In this document: positions 48,111 through 62,232 of the stretch, one piece after another
How the letters are laid out: every line of letters starts with the position of its first letter
Position numbering within the stretch: the stretch's first letter is position 1
NCBI RefSeq assembly: GCF_910596095.1
Contig: NC_056550.1
Location: 29,175,699-29,239,698 of the forward strand
Direction: 5' to 3'
DNA length: 64,000 bases
DNA from: Thunnus maccoyii
Lineage: Eukaryota; Chordata; Actinopteri; Scombriformes; Scombridae
Notes under the pieces: generated by a model
What the model was told of the DNA's origin: nothing
What the model saw: the letters and a program-made list of their open reading frames with translations, nothing else
Database searches by the model: none
Position numbers and translations under genes: made by a program

Positions 48111-49191
48111 ATAATTATTAAACTTTTTGTTTATATATTCACATTTGTTCAACTTAACTGTGCAAGTTTACCAAATAAAAGATATTCATCAGATGTGCTG
48201 TGGTAACTGCAATGACAAACATATTAATATATATTTATACAATGACAGTATTTCCCTGCAGTCAGTATATTCTCATTACCACTTCCACCATTAATTTATA
48301 TTGTCATTATTTATATTTATAAAGCAACATAAAACAGTAGTGAAGTTGGAATACCACTGATCCTCAGAAAAGGGCACTGTAGTACATGTTATGGATTAAT
48401 TTTCATTGCCACTTCAGGTTATGTTAACTGTAATTCACTAGTTTGAACCACAAAATAAAAATATAAAATACAACACTAAGAATAACAACATTTGTAATAA
48501 AAATATATCTTATTTAACAAAAACATTTTTGGACATCCTTTTCAATCTGGACAATGAAAGGATAACATAAACATGCAGCTTTTACTGTTCAAACAAACAT
48601 ATTGACAGCTTATTCTGTGTTCTTCATAGTTGACTGATAAAGACAGAACAATCTATCAAATCATTAGTGTATTTGAACACTAAAAGCAGTGTGATTAAAC
48701 TTATCTGATCCCCTTCCAGCATTCAAATTGCTGCACATATAATAGCTGACATGGGTCAGACCAAAACCACACCAAAGGTATTCAATTTACTGCTCTGGAT
48801 GAAGATGCGCTCATGGCAGGAACAACACCCATGATTCACTGGCACTGCTGTTCCTCATCTGCTCCAGGAGCTGTGTGTAGAGCAGCAGCCGCAGGGAAAA
48901 CTGCTTCTGTGGAAGACAGTACCATTACACATAGAGATAATTTACTATTTCATACATTTTATACAGTTGTACATGTGAAAATAGTGCTATTTAACCAAGA
49001 GTAGGACTTACAGGGTAAGTTAATACGCTACATAGGCAAACAAATGTGTATCACTTACCTAGACCTCTCCTGACTTGGTCTGCAATACTTCTGATATGGC
49101 GGGTGTGAATGTCACAGACATGGTGAATAATGCCAACCCATAGTGCCTGAGTAAAATAAAACAGCACAAATGAATGAACTTATTATAAATC

Positions 49192-49225
<34 letters not shown>

Positions 49226-49226
49226 T
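49192..49226. repeat. TATC microsatellite, unit 4
   Basis: Same locus, length close to unit 3. Confidence 0.95.
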
Positions 49227-49834
49227 TATCTAATGTGCTCACCAGAAACTGTTCAATCTTATTCCATGCAGATTTTCATACCAACAACAGACTAGATCAG
49301 ATTATTTAATTGATTAACACACTTTCAGTCAGAGACGAGTAGCTATTCAGTGAAATCAACTTTTGTTGTCTTTGGTTGTAATAAAAACCAACGTACTCCC
49401 AGCCATCAATGGCACATGGTGAAATACCCCTGACCTATTACACAGTCACTTTAAGATGAAGATCAAAGCAATACCATGCATCGATGCTACAGGACCTCTC
49501 TCATAGCTGGAGAAACAACAGCAACATCAAGAAAATAAGTTCTTTATGACAGAGTCACAAACCCTTGTAATACATTATGTTATGTCCTAAGATGCTGGGA
49601 GCCTTGGCTGGCCTGGATAAACACACCAAAATAAATAACAGAAAAATTCTACTTCTGACTGATGAATGTAAAATTAAAACTCTGGTAGCAATTACATGTT
49701 TTTCAACATTGAAACGGGGAAAACGTTACTTGTGTTGGACTATAAGCTAACTTTGCCCCCCAATGTGTACATATACTCCTAAATTACAAATTAGGAGCAA
49801 ACAATGAAATCATGGAGCACTGTGAAAAAAAAAA

Positions 49835-49838
49835 ATAT

Positions 49839-49887
<49 letters not shown>
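49835..49887. repeat. TA microsatellite, unit 4
   Basis: Same locus, one AAATA interruption. Confidence 0.95.
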
Positions 49888-49890
<3 letters not shown>

Positions 49891-50560
49891 TCACAGAATG
49901 TATTAACTCGGTGATGAGCAGACTTCTCCTCAGTTTATCTTTCACACTAATTCATTACTCTGACTTACGGTCTTTACCACATTACCAGCGCTAAATATCT
50001 TAGTTATCAGTCAATGTGTTGTCTAACTGTCACAGAAAATTAATCAGTCGTTGGGTTATTAGCACAACGTTGCTTCCCTGTTGTCTCTTGTCAGACCACC
50101 AGCTCCATGAGAGGCACAAACCGAAGCTAAAGTGTGCTAATATTTAACGTTATGTGGCGGCGTTTCTTTTCAGGGAAATTAATGTACTGCTAATAAACAT
50201 TGTACATCATCTAGGTTTTGAACCATAACCAGCGGGGCAAAATAAATATACATTACACTCTTACCTGTCCAGCAGTAAACAGGAAGCTTCGGCGTCAGTC
50301 TGCAAACATTTCTCTCATCAGGGATTTCCATCTGGGTTTATTCTCATTTTATGCCGTTGCTTGTCCCGATTTCGTTTAGCTTCTTCGTGTTTTTTTTTCA
50401 AGGAGCCTACTCCAAAACACAAACCACAGATAGCACACTGACTAAATCCACAAATTATAGTGTTTATTAAGCATTTACAAAGTGGGGGTGTATTAACTTT
50501 TATCAATTTTAATAACACAAAAATCTTAACTTCTTCTTTCAGGACTGCAATACCATAATA

Positions 50561-52216
50561 CAGTCCCCTCCGAAAGTATTGGAACAGCAAGGCAAATTCC
50601 CTTTTTTTTGTTGTTCACTGAAGACATTTGGGTTTAAGATCAAAAGATGAGTATGAGACAAGAGTTCAGACTGTCAGCTTTTATTTCCTGGTATTTACAT
50701 TTAGATGTGTTAAACAACTGAGGATATATCACCATTTGTATTACACCACAGCATTTTTAAGTGAGCAAAAGTAAAGGAACAAACAATCTTAAAGTAAATA
50801 ACATTTAATATTTATTTGGTGGCATAACCCTTGCTTGCAATAACTGCCTCAAGCCTGCGACCCATTGACATCACCAAACTGTTGCATTCTTCATTTGTGA
50901 TGCTACTCCAGGCTTTTACCGCAGCTTCTTTCAGTTCTTGTTTGTTTTTTGGGGGGTTTCTCTCTTCAGTCTCCTCTTCAGGGGGTGAAATGCATGCTCT
51001 ATTGGGTTACGGTCAGGTGATTGACTTGGCCAGTCTAAAACCTTCCACTTTTTTCCCCTGATGAAGTCCTTTGTTTTGTTGGCAGTGTGCTTTGGGTCAT
51101 TGTCCTGCTGCGTGATAAAATTCCTCCCGATTAGTTTGGATGCATTTCTCCGCAAATTGGCAGACAAAATGCTTCTGTACACTTCGGAATTCATTCTGCT
51201 GCTACCATCATCAGTTACATCATCAATAAATATTAATGAGCCTGTTCCAGAAGTGGCCATGCACGCCCAAGCCATGACGTTACCTCCACCATGCTTCACA
51301 GATGAGCTTGTATGCTTTGGATCATAAGCAGCTCCTTTCTTTCTCCACACTTTGGCCTTTCCATCACTTTGGTAGAGATTAATCTTGGTCTCGTCAGTCC
51401 ATAAGATTGTGTTCCAGAACTTTTGCAGCTCATTTCTGTACTTCTTTGCAAATTTCAATCTGGCCTTCCGATTCTTACTGCTGATGAGTGGTTTGCATCT
51501 TGTGGTATGGCCTCTATATTTCTGCTCTCGGAGTCTTCTTCGAACAGTGGATTGTAATACCTTCACCCCTGCACTGTGGAGGTCGTTGGTGATGTGACTT
51601 ACTGATGTTTTGGGGTTTTTCTTCGCAGCTCTCACAATATTTCTGTCATCAACTACTGTTGTTTTCCTTGGCCGACCTGTTCGACGTCTGTTGCTCAGTA
51701 CACCAGTAGTTTCTTTCTTTTTCAGGACATTCCAAATTGTTGTGCTTGCTATGCTCAATGTTTATACAATGGCTCTGATTGATTTTCCTTCTTTTCTCAG
51801 CTTCAAAATGGTTTTCTTTTCTCCCATGGATAGCTCTCTGGTCTTCATGATGGTTTTTCCTCTTTAACAAGAAATGCAGTCTTTATAGGTTTAAACCCAG
51901 GCCAAAAAGTAGACTAGTCATGCAGAGCTATTTAATGTTTGAACAATCAACCTTAAAGGCAACACCTGGTCAACAAGAAACACCTGTCAGTCACATGTTC
52001 CAATAGTTTTGCTCACTTGAAAAATGGGTGGGTTCAAACAAAGGGTGGTATGTCCTGAGTTGTTTAATGCATCTACATGTAAATACCAGGAAATAAAAGC
52101 CGACATTCTGAACTCTTGTCTCATATTCATCTTTTGATCTTAAACCCAAATGTCTTCAATGAACAACAAAAACAAGGGAATTTGCCTTGCTGTTCCAATA
52201 CTTTTGGAGGGGACTG
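50561..52216 (-). mobile_element. Tc1/mariner transposon, unit 4
   Basis: 1656 bp at the same TA site as in units 1 and 3. Confidence 0.93.
50812..51848 (-). pseudogene. Tc1-family transposase, early nonsense and frameshift (unit 4)
   Basis: Reads from the usual ATG at 51848, but a Gln codon in the first DNA-binding helix region is TAA near 51765. It also has the shared C-terminal frameshift. Catalytic residues remain in the later open segment. Confidence 0.88.
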
Positions 52217-52958
52217 TATGCTCTTTTCAATTTTCAGGTGACAACTACTGCAAAACCCTTGGGACCAAATTATGTAACACTGACAATTGGAGAGTTAATT
52301 GGAGAGTTAAAAGAACATAAGAACCGTAGGGTTGTTAGACAGATGAATCACAGCCTAACCAAAAATGTTTTAGAGCATAGAAATGCCAAAAGACACCAAG
52401 CTGTACTACTGGTACCCTGTCATGTTGCACAGCGCATCAAAATGGCATGACCTGGTGAAAATAATTAGCTCCAATAGAAAAATATTAGGCCATGATATGT
52501 ATGGTAGGCTAATAATGCATAATTTGGCTGATCTGACCAGGGGTCCGTTTCACAAAGCAGGTTTAGTGAAAACTCAGGGTCTGTTAACCCTGAAATGAGG
52601 GAAACTCTGAGTTTTCCGTTTCAAAAAGGGAGGTAACTCAAACCAGAGAAAGAGGGATAACTCTAGCCTGTTTCACAGAGAGGGGTAACTTAAGCTCTCG
52701 GTCAGTTACCGTAGTAACAGACTCTATGAACCTAACCTGGTTGGGGCCAGGTTTTTCTCAATGAACCTCGAGTTTCTCTCAGTCTCCGCCCTCTTTCAGA
52801 GCCACACACTCCATTTGATTTCCTCATTCATTCAGTCAGCAGGCGAGTTTTGGCGTAGCCTAGTTCTGCCGTCTATCATTTAAACAAATCATTAAAAAAA
52901 TCAGAGTCAGTATATTAGAAGTCCATTAGGCACAGTAAGTGGCAACTTTTTCACTAAT

Positions 52959-53249
52959 ATGGCATGTCCTTTTGATAACGATCCCATGGATGAAGGTGCA
53001 GCATTACTGCGCAGAGAATTAAATATTCGTTGAGAGATGGTTATCAGACTGCGCATAGATGTTCTAGCATTTCCAGACAATTATCTTTTTGAGCGGTACC
53101 GTTTCACGTCACAGTCCATCATCTACATACACAACCTAATCCGTCCTTACATTTGCAACATTACCAATCGTAGTCATGCTCAAACATCCCAGCAGATATT
53201 GTGTGTTGCGCTGCGTTTCTTTGCAAACGGAAGTTTTTTGTTCAATGTC
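52959..53249 (+). pseudogene. Harbinger nuclease (HARBI1-like) N-terminal fragment
   Basis: ATG at 52959 opens MACPFDNDPMDEGAALLRR, then a TGA at 53031-53033. The same frame continues with FPDNYLFERYRF and SQQILCVALRFFANGSF, the typical N-terminal part of the Harbinger transposase (HARBI1-like DDE nuclease). Sequence homologous to the catalytic part is absent: at about 53250 the element jumps to the Myb-like region. Confidence 0.8.
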
Positions 53250-53897
53250 AAAGCCAGCCACTGGCCTTTCTATAGTCTGGCTGAGGGCCAGCTCCTCTGC
53301 CTCCGTTAGAGGTGGCGGTGCTGGACCACCACCCGTTTTACGGACATCTACCTTCTTTCTGTTGGCTGAGTGGAAGTCTGTGTTAATTTAAATAGGATTA
53401 ATTATTTAACAGAACATGATGTAGGCTAGATGAGAAGACATTTATGTATGTGAAACCAGCATTATGTTGGGGATAAAACAGCTGCACAGTCAAACAGCCA
53501 CTTAATATTTACTTTACAATGTAAAACATGATCAAAATGAGGTTCCCCCATGAGATTATGTCATGGTTTTACTTGTTTGAACAATGTTTTTATATTTCAT
53601 CCTAAACTGCTGCCAGGTGCGCTTCTCCCTCGCGGGATTGGACCTAAATGAAATAAATTAATAGGCGACCAATCAAGCAGTTTTCCTCTGTAATATTATT
53701 GTGATTACAAAGGACTACATTTAAACTTACGCATTGACCCGAGCAGCGATGTTCTCCCACGCCGTCTCCCTCTCTTTTGCAGCTGCAGCGGTGTTGCACT
53801 TCTTTCTGGAAACATGCTCAAACTCGCCGTATTATCGCATTAAGATTTCTAATTCTGGTGGGGCGAAAAAAGCAGCCCTCCTCTTCCCCGTTGCCAT
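53250..53897 (-). pseudogene. Harbinger Myb/SANT-like DNA-binding protein remnant
   Basis: Minus-strand exon 53731-53897 starts MATGKRRAAFFAPPELEILM, contains an internal TAA, and ends AWENIAARVNA before a gtaagt donor. A second piece at 53250-53377 follows ttaacacag and reads ANRKKVDVRKTGGGPAPPPL. These match the Myb/SANT-like accessory protein that Harbinger elements encode opposite the nuclease. Confidence 0.75.
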
Positions 53898-55267
53898 GGT
53901 GACTCGTTGAATCGGGGCTCCATTGATGCTGGCTTTTTATAGTTGTGGTGCACGCGCTTAACTCCAGGTGAAACTACTCCGAGTTGAATAAACTGACTCA
54001 AATCAGCTGTTCTGGAACCGGAAACTCAGAGTTTCTTATCTCAGAGTAGATCAACTCAGAGTTCAGGATTAGACTCAGAGTTTGTTGAACCTGCTTTGTG
54101 AAACGGACCCCAGAACAGATTCGCATCAATAACAATAACTTTACTTCAACCACGAATGAAACAGGCCACTGTTTATTGTGTGAGAGTAAGCTATCAATTA
54201 CATTTCTAGTCTCCTATATGTTCATGTTTAGAAGATACTGTCTCTCTGTTTGCCATCGCTCTGCCCTCAGATACAATCCTAAAACTGTATTATAAATCAT
54301 TTTATCATCAAATCAATTAAAAGAAACAAACAAACAAGACATATTAAAAACATATTGAGTCAATAAATAGTGCTGAAAAAAACTGGCCCATTGTTCAACC
54401 TAATTACCACAATACCAGACCCCTGGTCTATGGTATTGTGGTGCTAGTGTGCTCTCACACATCTCACACATCTTTGTGCACATGGAAGATGCAACTAAAA
54501 CAGGGACCCACTCATACAAACATTGCTTGATAGCCACTAATAGTGATCAAAAACTCCACAGGATACCTTTAAATTTTTATTTCATTCTGAAAGTTGGAGC
54601 TAGCAAAGATTTTTAGATTTCTTAGATGGTAATAAGGCATCAAAAAGATCTGCTGCTCCCTCATTTGTAAACCATTATTTATTTTGATCTGTACTGAATG
54701 TAAAACATATTTGAAAAGTCTTTCTGATATTGACTAAAGATATTGTACCCACATCTCTGTTATCTCAAAAATCTTTGACCTCTCTATTATTCTGTATTTC
54801 TACATCTAAATGCAAACTGTAGACAAACACTTCTTAAGGATCTTTTACTGCACTTTTTGAAAGTATTGTGTGGACATAGCACATTGTGCTGTAAGCTGTT
54901 ATCACATATCACACATGTAACTGTAGAGAAATTATTTCTTATATTTTCTTCAGATCATAGACTCATTTTTTCAACTTTTTTAAAGAATTAGAAGCACACA
55001 TACGATTATTTAAAATGTCTGTTGCTAAGTTAAATTTGCCACATCTACAGCTGAGGTTGGTCTACCAGGTCTCTGCTGCAGGTTCATATACTGATCTTTG
55101 CAGCAAGTGTGAATTGATCCTGTCATAGTTCCCTTGGTTTGGCTGATCCAGTCGGATATTTTGCTCCCCACCATCCCAAACCACCCTGACCACCCAATTT
55201 TCCTCTAAAATTTTATCCCAACAACAAAACAAGAAAAGCAAAACAATGTGAATAACAAAAAGGCTTG

Positions 55268-55273
55268 TTTATT
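55268..55273 (-). promoter_or_regulatory. Poly(A) signal of collectin copy D
   Basis: AATAAA on the minus strand. The 3' UTR here is slightly shorter than in the other copies because of a small deletion near 55302. Confidence 0.6.
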
Positions 55274-55503
55274 TTAAAAAGAAGCGTTTATACTGAACAC
55301 AACACTGGTTACAGATGTGTCATGTTCAAATTCTGCTGGACACTTTATCTGTGGTAAATATGCGAAGCGTGGACACTTTGCATCTGCATCTTCCCCTACA
55401 CAGCGTCAACACAGTGAAGCAATACTTTATCATACGCCAGATAAGATCGAGCACATGAAAAACTTTCCATTAAAGCAAGAATTGCAAGGGATACGATATA
55501 TGG

Positions 55504-58138
55504 TTATATCTGACAAATGATGTAAGCATTCAGAGAGCAATCTTGTGACACTCGCCAGACGCCGTTTTCTGACAGCATGGTGCAGCCCGTATCCCCGACA
55601 GATCCGTTTGGCTGCCCTTCACCCCATTTGGTGAAGGTCAGACGACGGTTTTTCATATCTGTCTCAAAATGACCCTCTGCTTTTTTATTGTTGACATAGA
55701 TCCAGACCATTTTGTCCACTTCACCAAACAGCTGAGTCAGTGCGCTGTTCTCCTCCTCGTTCCTGGGCAAAGCCAGCTCTAAGTCTTGTTGGGAGCAGAA
55801 CTCCATGGCCTGGGAGAAAGAGCCTCTCTCCTTGTTTGACACAAAGTATTTCTGACCAACTCTCCGGACAAAGTCGTGGTTCACAGCTGAAAAAAAGAAA
55901 ACAACATGCCTGATATCAGAAATATATGGAACCCCCCCAAACATAATATTCTTTTATCTTGTGCACATAACATATGGATATTGCTGGCACAAGTGATCCA
56001 TTTTGTTTGCTCCAGTAATTATCTTGTGGACACGACATGCAATCTTGTGAGCACAAGATAATAACTTAGAAACCAATACTCTGAAGTTGTGATGAACAAG
56101 ATAAAACATATCATCTCTCTATATACAAACAGATACATTAATATTAGTGAAGCCAACTATTGCAACATTTCACTTTCTCAGACAACAAGACGGGATAATC
56201 ATACATCAGAAATACTTCACTTCCTGTAACACTCACTTGTAGTTCTTGAATATGATACTTACCCAGCTCCAACTTAGAAAAGCTTTTCTTTAAGGCTTCA
56301 AGGTCCTGGTCAACAAAGTCAAGTAGATCTGGATCAAACAAATTAAATACAGTTACTGCCAATAAGTTGGACCTCACATCTGTCACCAGATTGTTACAGA
56401 TGACAATGACAGACAGTCATTCATTTTTACTGACCATGACAGTAGACCAAAGCTAGTAAACCAATCACACATGGACACAATAGCAGGTACACCTTACAAT
56501 ATAATACAATCCAATACAAAGGCCTTCAATATCTTCTGCCTGTATTAAGTGTACACACTTTTTGTGCAAGATTTGTGTTGAAATTTGAGGTCTGAAATGA
56601 CTCAACGATTAACAGAAAATTCATTAAAACCCATTTTACATTGATGAATCGTTTGGTCATTTATCAAACAAAATCATAACTGGTTAATTCCTTGATGCCA
56701 GTGTCTCTGACTGAATAAAGACAATTAAATATTACATTAAGCTGCATTAAGCTGGGGGACTTGCAAGAGACAATTATTAAAAAGAAGAAGATATCCTGAC
56801 TTTTAGTTCCAATATAGGTCAACCTCCAAAAATACTGAAACTCTCACTTCTCACAGTACAACTCAGTGTGTCTTTAATTAGACCCTCTGTGCCTGATCAA
56901 TGCCCACATCTTTCAAATTCCAAGTCCTCAGTTTGTAACAGGCTCTCTGATAAACATCTGAAATTAGAAACCAAGATAACCCTGATGACATTCCCTGTTA
57001 TTTTCTCAGACTTTTCAATGCCCCTTTTAAACACATGTAACTGTTTTCACAGACTGTGTAGTACTTATCGTGATGAGGACACTGATCTCCATGTGTAAAA
57101 TTGGGGGTGTACCTCTATAAATGCATTGTATTTTAATATTTACATACTATGGCCTCAAAATATAACCAAGTTGAAGTAATATCACACAGAATCAACCTAA
57201 ACAAAAATCAAACAGTCAAGCTTCAGGACGGTATTGTTGCTGAACTGAATTCGTACATGTGTTTACCTTTCTGTGTGTGTTTGTGTGTTTACACATTATC
57301 TGACTAGACTCGTGTGTTCATGCGTTCTGAAATTTGCTTTAGATGTACTATTACTGCATCCTGCATTTTAGGAAAAAGACAAACTGTAATTGTTCAGCTG
57401 ATGAAAATAAATTCAGTACAATTTATATATATATTGTTTAAAGTTTAAGAAGTTATATAACCTCGTCCACACATTACAGCAGGTCCATCATGTCCATCAG
57501 CTCCAGGAGGTCCAGCAGGTCCCACCTCTCCTTGTTCCACAAAAGAGCAGGGAAAGAGACATAAAACAAGAGTCATAATACATAGCAAAGATTATGCTTG
57601 TTGTTTATTTGAAAAAAAAATCTATGGATGAAAAATTGACATAATTGCAATGCTCAGATGATTAGGGGGGGGAAATGACAGTATTTAGCCTGAGCATGGT
57701 GCCAGAGGAAAAGCCATGCTGTAACCTGAAGTCATAAGGGTTTATCCTCTGATTAGCATGAATGTATTCAGAGATTTGAATATCAGTCTTCTGTGACAGC
57801 TGACACACACACAGAGTGAAGAATAAGGAAGGTGACATGAAAGGATCTGGGGAGGTTTGAGAGAGGTTTCAGGATTGTAGCTAAAAGCAAACTCATCTGT
57901 CTGTCCAACTGGTAGGGTTGCCAGATTGTAGAAAACAAATCATTGAAATGTAGACCTAATGTTGTAAGGAGCATGATAGCAGTGAAGTTGCACCCACACC
58001 AGGTTTCCCAGGAGATTTTGTCTCACCTGGGGGACCAGGAGGACCAGGAGGACCAGGAGGACCTGGAGGACCTGGAAGCTGACTGTAGCCAACAGGAGCC
58101 ATCAGGCAGAGGACGCAGAGCAGGAGACACAGCCTCAT
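55504..58138 (-). CDS. mbl2-like: MBL-like collectin, copy D (4 coding exons)
   Basis: Exons 58027-58138, 57462-57530, 56263-56328 and 55504-55886 give 209 aa, the shortest copy. The stalk has 11 triplets: five GPP in exon 1 and six in exon 2 (GEV GPA GPP GAD GHD GPA). Neck as in copy C. The lectin domain has AVNHDF, QAMEF, FGEVDKM, QPN and WRV. It shares with copy C the ~300-bp deletion in the neck/lectin intron. The 5' exon probably ends at 58596. No stop or frameshift is seen. Confidence 0.85.
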
Positions 58139-58168
58139 CTTGTGAATGCAGAACTTCCACGACTTATT

Positions 58169-59844
58169 CTGGTTGCAGAAAGCGAGCAAGATTTTCTGAT
58201 GCAGTGATTAGAAAAACATTACTTAAACATTACTGGTAACCTGTTTGTCTTTGTAATCAGTAATACATCCCACTGGAATCAAAATGTTCTTAAACATATT
58301 CTCTGAGTACATATTTGAAATATAGTTAAGGATTTTCCTATTTTCAGGCCCCACAAGGAATAGTATTTCATCATAATTTACATCCATTAATTTAAAGTCT
58401 ATAAAATTAAATCAAAGGTGTTCTGCTCAGTCTGTAGCAAAGTAAGAATTACCACTTCATTACAAATGATATGACTCTAATAGTTCCAGCTGGTTGTGAT
58501 ACTTCAGGAAAAACTGATGAAATTTTCAGGGCAATTAAAGCATCTCAATAACACTAAATCTAGTACCAAAACGTAATAAACAGAAAGGAACTCACCGTAT
58601 AAACCAGGAGTGATCTGCAGGATATTCCACTTTTTTACTGCCTCCAAAGAAAAATGACCAAGAATGTGTTTCGAGCTTATGTGTGAGAAACTTAGTCCAG
58701 AGTGAACAACGGATGTCGTGGTTTATGTTGATGATATCATGTGGTATATGATACAGAAGATAGAAGAAAAGCTGAGTCTTAGAGCCCCCTTCAAGTTTAA
58801 CCAGCAGTTCTGTGAGACTGCAGAGCTTATTGTGGAAGGATTTCCTTTCAAATGAACTCACAAACAATATTTCTCTATAATTAAATAAATAATAAATTAC
58901 AAGTACGTTAACACACTGTACAGTACATCAGGGGCGCCGGATTCATTACAGAAGTGCGGGGGCCAAAAAGTTTCTGTGTGTGTGTGTTTCGCGGACACAG
59001 ACGCACTCCACATGTGCGCACTAATAAACATGGTTGCAACTTGATAACTTTCCAGAGTTGTGAATATTACTGCTGTGCAGTGTTTTTCTGATCAGTCTTT
59101 AAACCCAATAATCTGTTACTCTAACCTGCTGCTGGATCATATTTCATCGTCTCACCGACACTTTAAACAACACGCCTGCACCAACGCAGCCCCTTATTGT
59201 TTTACACAGGACTGCTTTTTCACCATGAGGGCTTCTTTATTACAAACAATTCTATCATACAAACCTGGAATCTGTGTAACAGCTGATCTCTTCATATAAA
59301 GTCAATGGTGTGGATTAGTAGCAGAACACTGAACATTAATTACCGTCAGGTCCTGACTGATCCTTTTAATGAAGTTACCGTTGTTGTGCCACGTGCGTAA
59401 ATGCGCACATCACTCTGTCAATTTAAAGATGCACTTATCGTTTCTGCTGCTGTGGGATGCTGCAGGTGTTTAATAAAGTCAAAGGAAAGAATCTGATGCA
59501 CAGCAGCTGTGAGCAACAAACAGAACATCAGTACTGATGTTTCTGCGAAATCCCGGATACAATCAGTGACACCTGAACAACATTAATGTTAAATCCAGAC
59601 ATTAATCTGACACGTCTCAGACCTGCCTGAGTCATATCAATAACTGTATTTTGACATTTGGCATTTCAGTAGATTATGTTATAGATGCGAAATAATAGAG
59701 AAGTAAAAGAAGCAAAAGGAAGTTGGTTTGTGATTGTGGAGAGCTCTGTGTGCGCGCATCTCTGCTAATTGAAGCCGCGCAATTTGAGGCTTTTGTGCTC
59801 TCTGCAGTTTTCATTATGGACCGATCTGTGTGCTGAAATGTGAC
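58169..59844. other. Upstream flank of collectin copy D
   Basis: Same block as in unit 1. Probable non-coding first exon ending at 58596. No other gene is seen. Confidence 0.5.
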
Positions 59845-60540
59845 TAAAGCCTGAAACACTAGAAACAGCAACTTCACTGCCTGTAATACATCAATGGCCT
59901 GTATGCATCTTCTTATGTGCACCGCCATATTTCTCCCTCTCCTCCTGTCGCTCCACATTAAGTTCCACTCTGTTACATTAAAATACCGGTTTTGAGGAGC
60001 ACAAATATACGGGGCTCACACCATCCGGGGCTGAAGCAGTGGCAGCCCTGGACCCAAAGCTTTGGCACCGCGCTCACAGCTGTTGTGTTCACCAATGAAA
60101 TGCGCACTTTCTACCGTAAGTGTTGCAATATAGGGGCATTTGAGGGGACACAGTGGGGAGCCAATGGCCCCCTACTTCCGGCGCCAGTGCAGTACATACA
60201 TGCAGTCACTTTAACATCAAACTGAGATATGAATTCTCTCCTTATGTAAAGATATATAATCAATGAAGATACTGCAGCTATTTTGTATATTTTTCAAAAC
60301 AGCCGATGTTACTGTAGGAGACATGCTGTCACATTCTGTGATGCGCTATTGATTTAATATTGAACATATTTGTGGTGACTTCACGTAAGATTGAAGGTGC
60401 TTCACATGACAGTAGAGTAGCTGAAATACATAAATGTAAGACTTTTCTCTTGGGTTTTTATTTTCCATTTTTCAACAAGCACACTTATCGTTGTATGTAG
60501 CCTATCATTAGCAATTCAAACCACACTGTCGCCACATTTA

Positions 60541-61069
60541 ACATGAGGGAGGACTGTACAATTGTTATGGAATTTTCCATCATTAGGGGTTACAAGTTGG
60601 GTTACATTGGGTCAAGCTTGGCCTTGAGGTCACAATGTAATTCTTAAGCAGTCTCCTTGAGACTCCAGCTGTCTGTGATGTTTTGGGGAGGGCAGAAACC
60701 TCTCTGATAGAGGGTGTATCAGCATTGCCATGGTTACCAAGGTCAGAGGAGGCTTTCCTTGACAACACAGATAGGTGGATGACACAGTCAGATATTCACA
60801 CCAAAACTGCTGACATTCCATGCAACGTGACAAACCAATGAGACTAATTTTTCATATTGTAGGCTGATAAAGACTAGGACTCGGACCATCAGAGGACAGA
60901 ACGGAAAGAGACAGCACCGGAGTAGAACACTCTGGTGTTTACTGTTTTCAGTTCTCCGCTTGGCCAAGTGCTTCGATAAACATTCTCAACTTTAAGACAT
61001 CAAGGGCTTGTGTGCACTTTTCTCCACTGAGGTGCTGACCATCGCTCAGAAGTATCCACAACAACAGTT
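60541..61069 (+). repeat. Solo-LTR-like block, unit 5
   Basis: Unit 5 copy, followed by the same ~55-bp deletion as unit 3. Confidence 0.3.
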
Positions 61070-61450
61070 AAAGAGTTTGTGCATTACTGCTGCCACCAAC
61101 TGTCACCAAGTCAGTAGAATAACGTGAAACCAGTAGAAGGACTGTGTTGTGTAAGTGGCAACTACCACGGCTTGAGGCTGAAGTCAATGCGGAAGCACCT
61201 TACAGGTTTGGACACTCATAGCAGATTTGATGTCTGCTGTGTGGGCATTGATTGACAGCTGTGATTGACAGTTGGCTCACCTGCTGCTCTCCCCAGCTCT
61301 GGGACTCACACTGAGTCGGACTATTGTGACGATATTTCACTAAGTTTAATGTTACTTAATAATGATACCTGCCCTGTTAGCATAATTTAGCTAAAGAAGC
61401 TAACTTAAGCCCAAGTGTGCACCACACTGTATTTCTCAGGGGGTGGGGGG

Positions 61451-62232
61451 TAGGGCTGTAGTCTCCTGGTCGACTAGTTGATTAGTTGGTCGATATGCTC
61501 TCGTCACACTAAATATTTATTGGTCGAATAATCTCTGTGTTACTGTAATAAGGAGAGAAATGCTACATCAGTAGCCTTCCAGGATTAATCCATTATTTCC
61601 TGCGGAGGGAGGGACAGACTAACAAATTACCTGTGAAAACAACGGGGGTGTATTCAAAACACCCCCGTTGTTTTCACAACTTTTAACTCTTCCAACTTAA
61701 CGGAGACTGCTGGGTCTAACTGGACTCAACGTTTACTGAATCAGCGTTTCTCCTGTAATAATATTGACGAACCCCCGCCAGGCCAAAAGATATTTTCTAA
61801 TGCCAAAAATAACGCTAAATATCGGTAGCATATCTCCGTTTAGGAATAGGGCAATGCTTAGAATGTTTGTGTAGCGAGCAGGAAAGAGTGGCAGGAAACT
61901 GGCGGTGGATGCGAGCGGAGCAGAGGAAAAGGTTAGCAGTAAGTTGTCGGTCTGGTAGTAAATGTACAGAACAGACTACAGTCTAACAGTTAATACATGC
62001 TAAAAAGTCACGTCTGTTGTTTTTCCAAGTGCTGGAAAAGTGAAGGGAGTTAGCTCCAAAGTTAGCAACAATAGGTTAGCCTAACCTGAAGAGGCAAAAC
62101 GGAGAAATGTGAGTTCACTGTGCACTCTGCCCCATTACTTCACCCCCCCAACCCACCCACGAATAATCGATTAGTTGAAGATAATAAACGATTTCAGTTG
62201 ACCAAGATTTTATTTGGTTGACTACAGCCCTA
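61451..62232. mobile_element. hAT-like MITE, complete (unit 5)
   Basis: Both inverted ends and the internal hairpin (near 61632-61678) are present. The length is close to the unit 2 copy. Confidence 0.7.

Larger units (their letters stand above)
48836..50331 (-). pseudogene. Unrecognised minus-strand relict gene, unit 4
   Basis: Pieces at 50265-50331, 49059-49146 and 48836-48906, with intact splice borders as in unit 1. Confidence 0.3.
52541..54110. mobile_element. PIF/Harbinger element, unit 4
   Basis: 1570 bp with terminal inverted repeats (start GGGTCCGTTTCACAAAGCAG, end CTGCTTTGTGAAACGGACCC) and a 3-bp target duplication CAG (52538-52540, 54111-54113). The other units show the unoccupied site (ctgaccagaacag). 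It holds partial coding remnants of both Harbinger proteins, in opposite orientations. Non-autonomous. Confidence 0.9.
42088..59844. repeat. Tandem segmental duplication, unit 4
   Basis: Longest unit. Compared with units 1 and 3 it has about 3.1 kb more between the MITE and the P2X7-domain exon (44310-47436), including two upstream exons, and a Harbinger element at 52541-54110. It carries collectin copy D. Confidence 0.9.
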
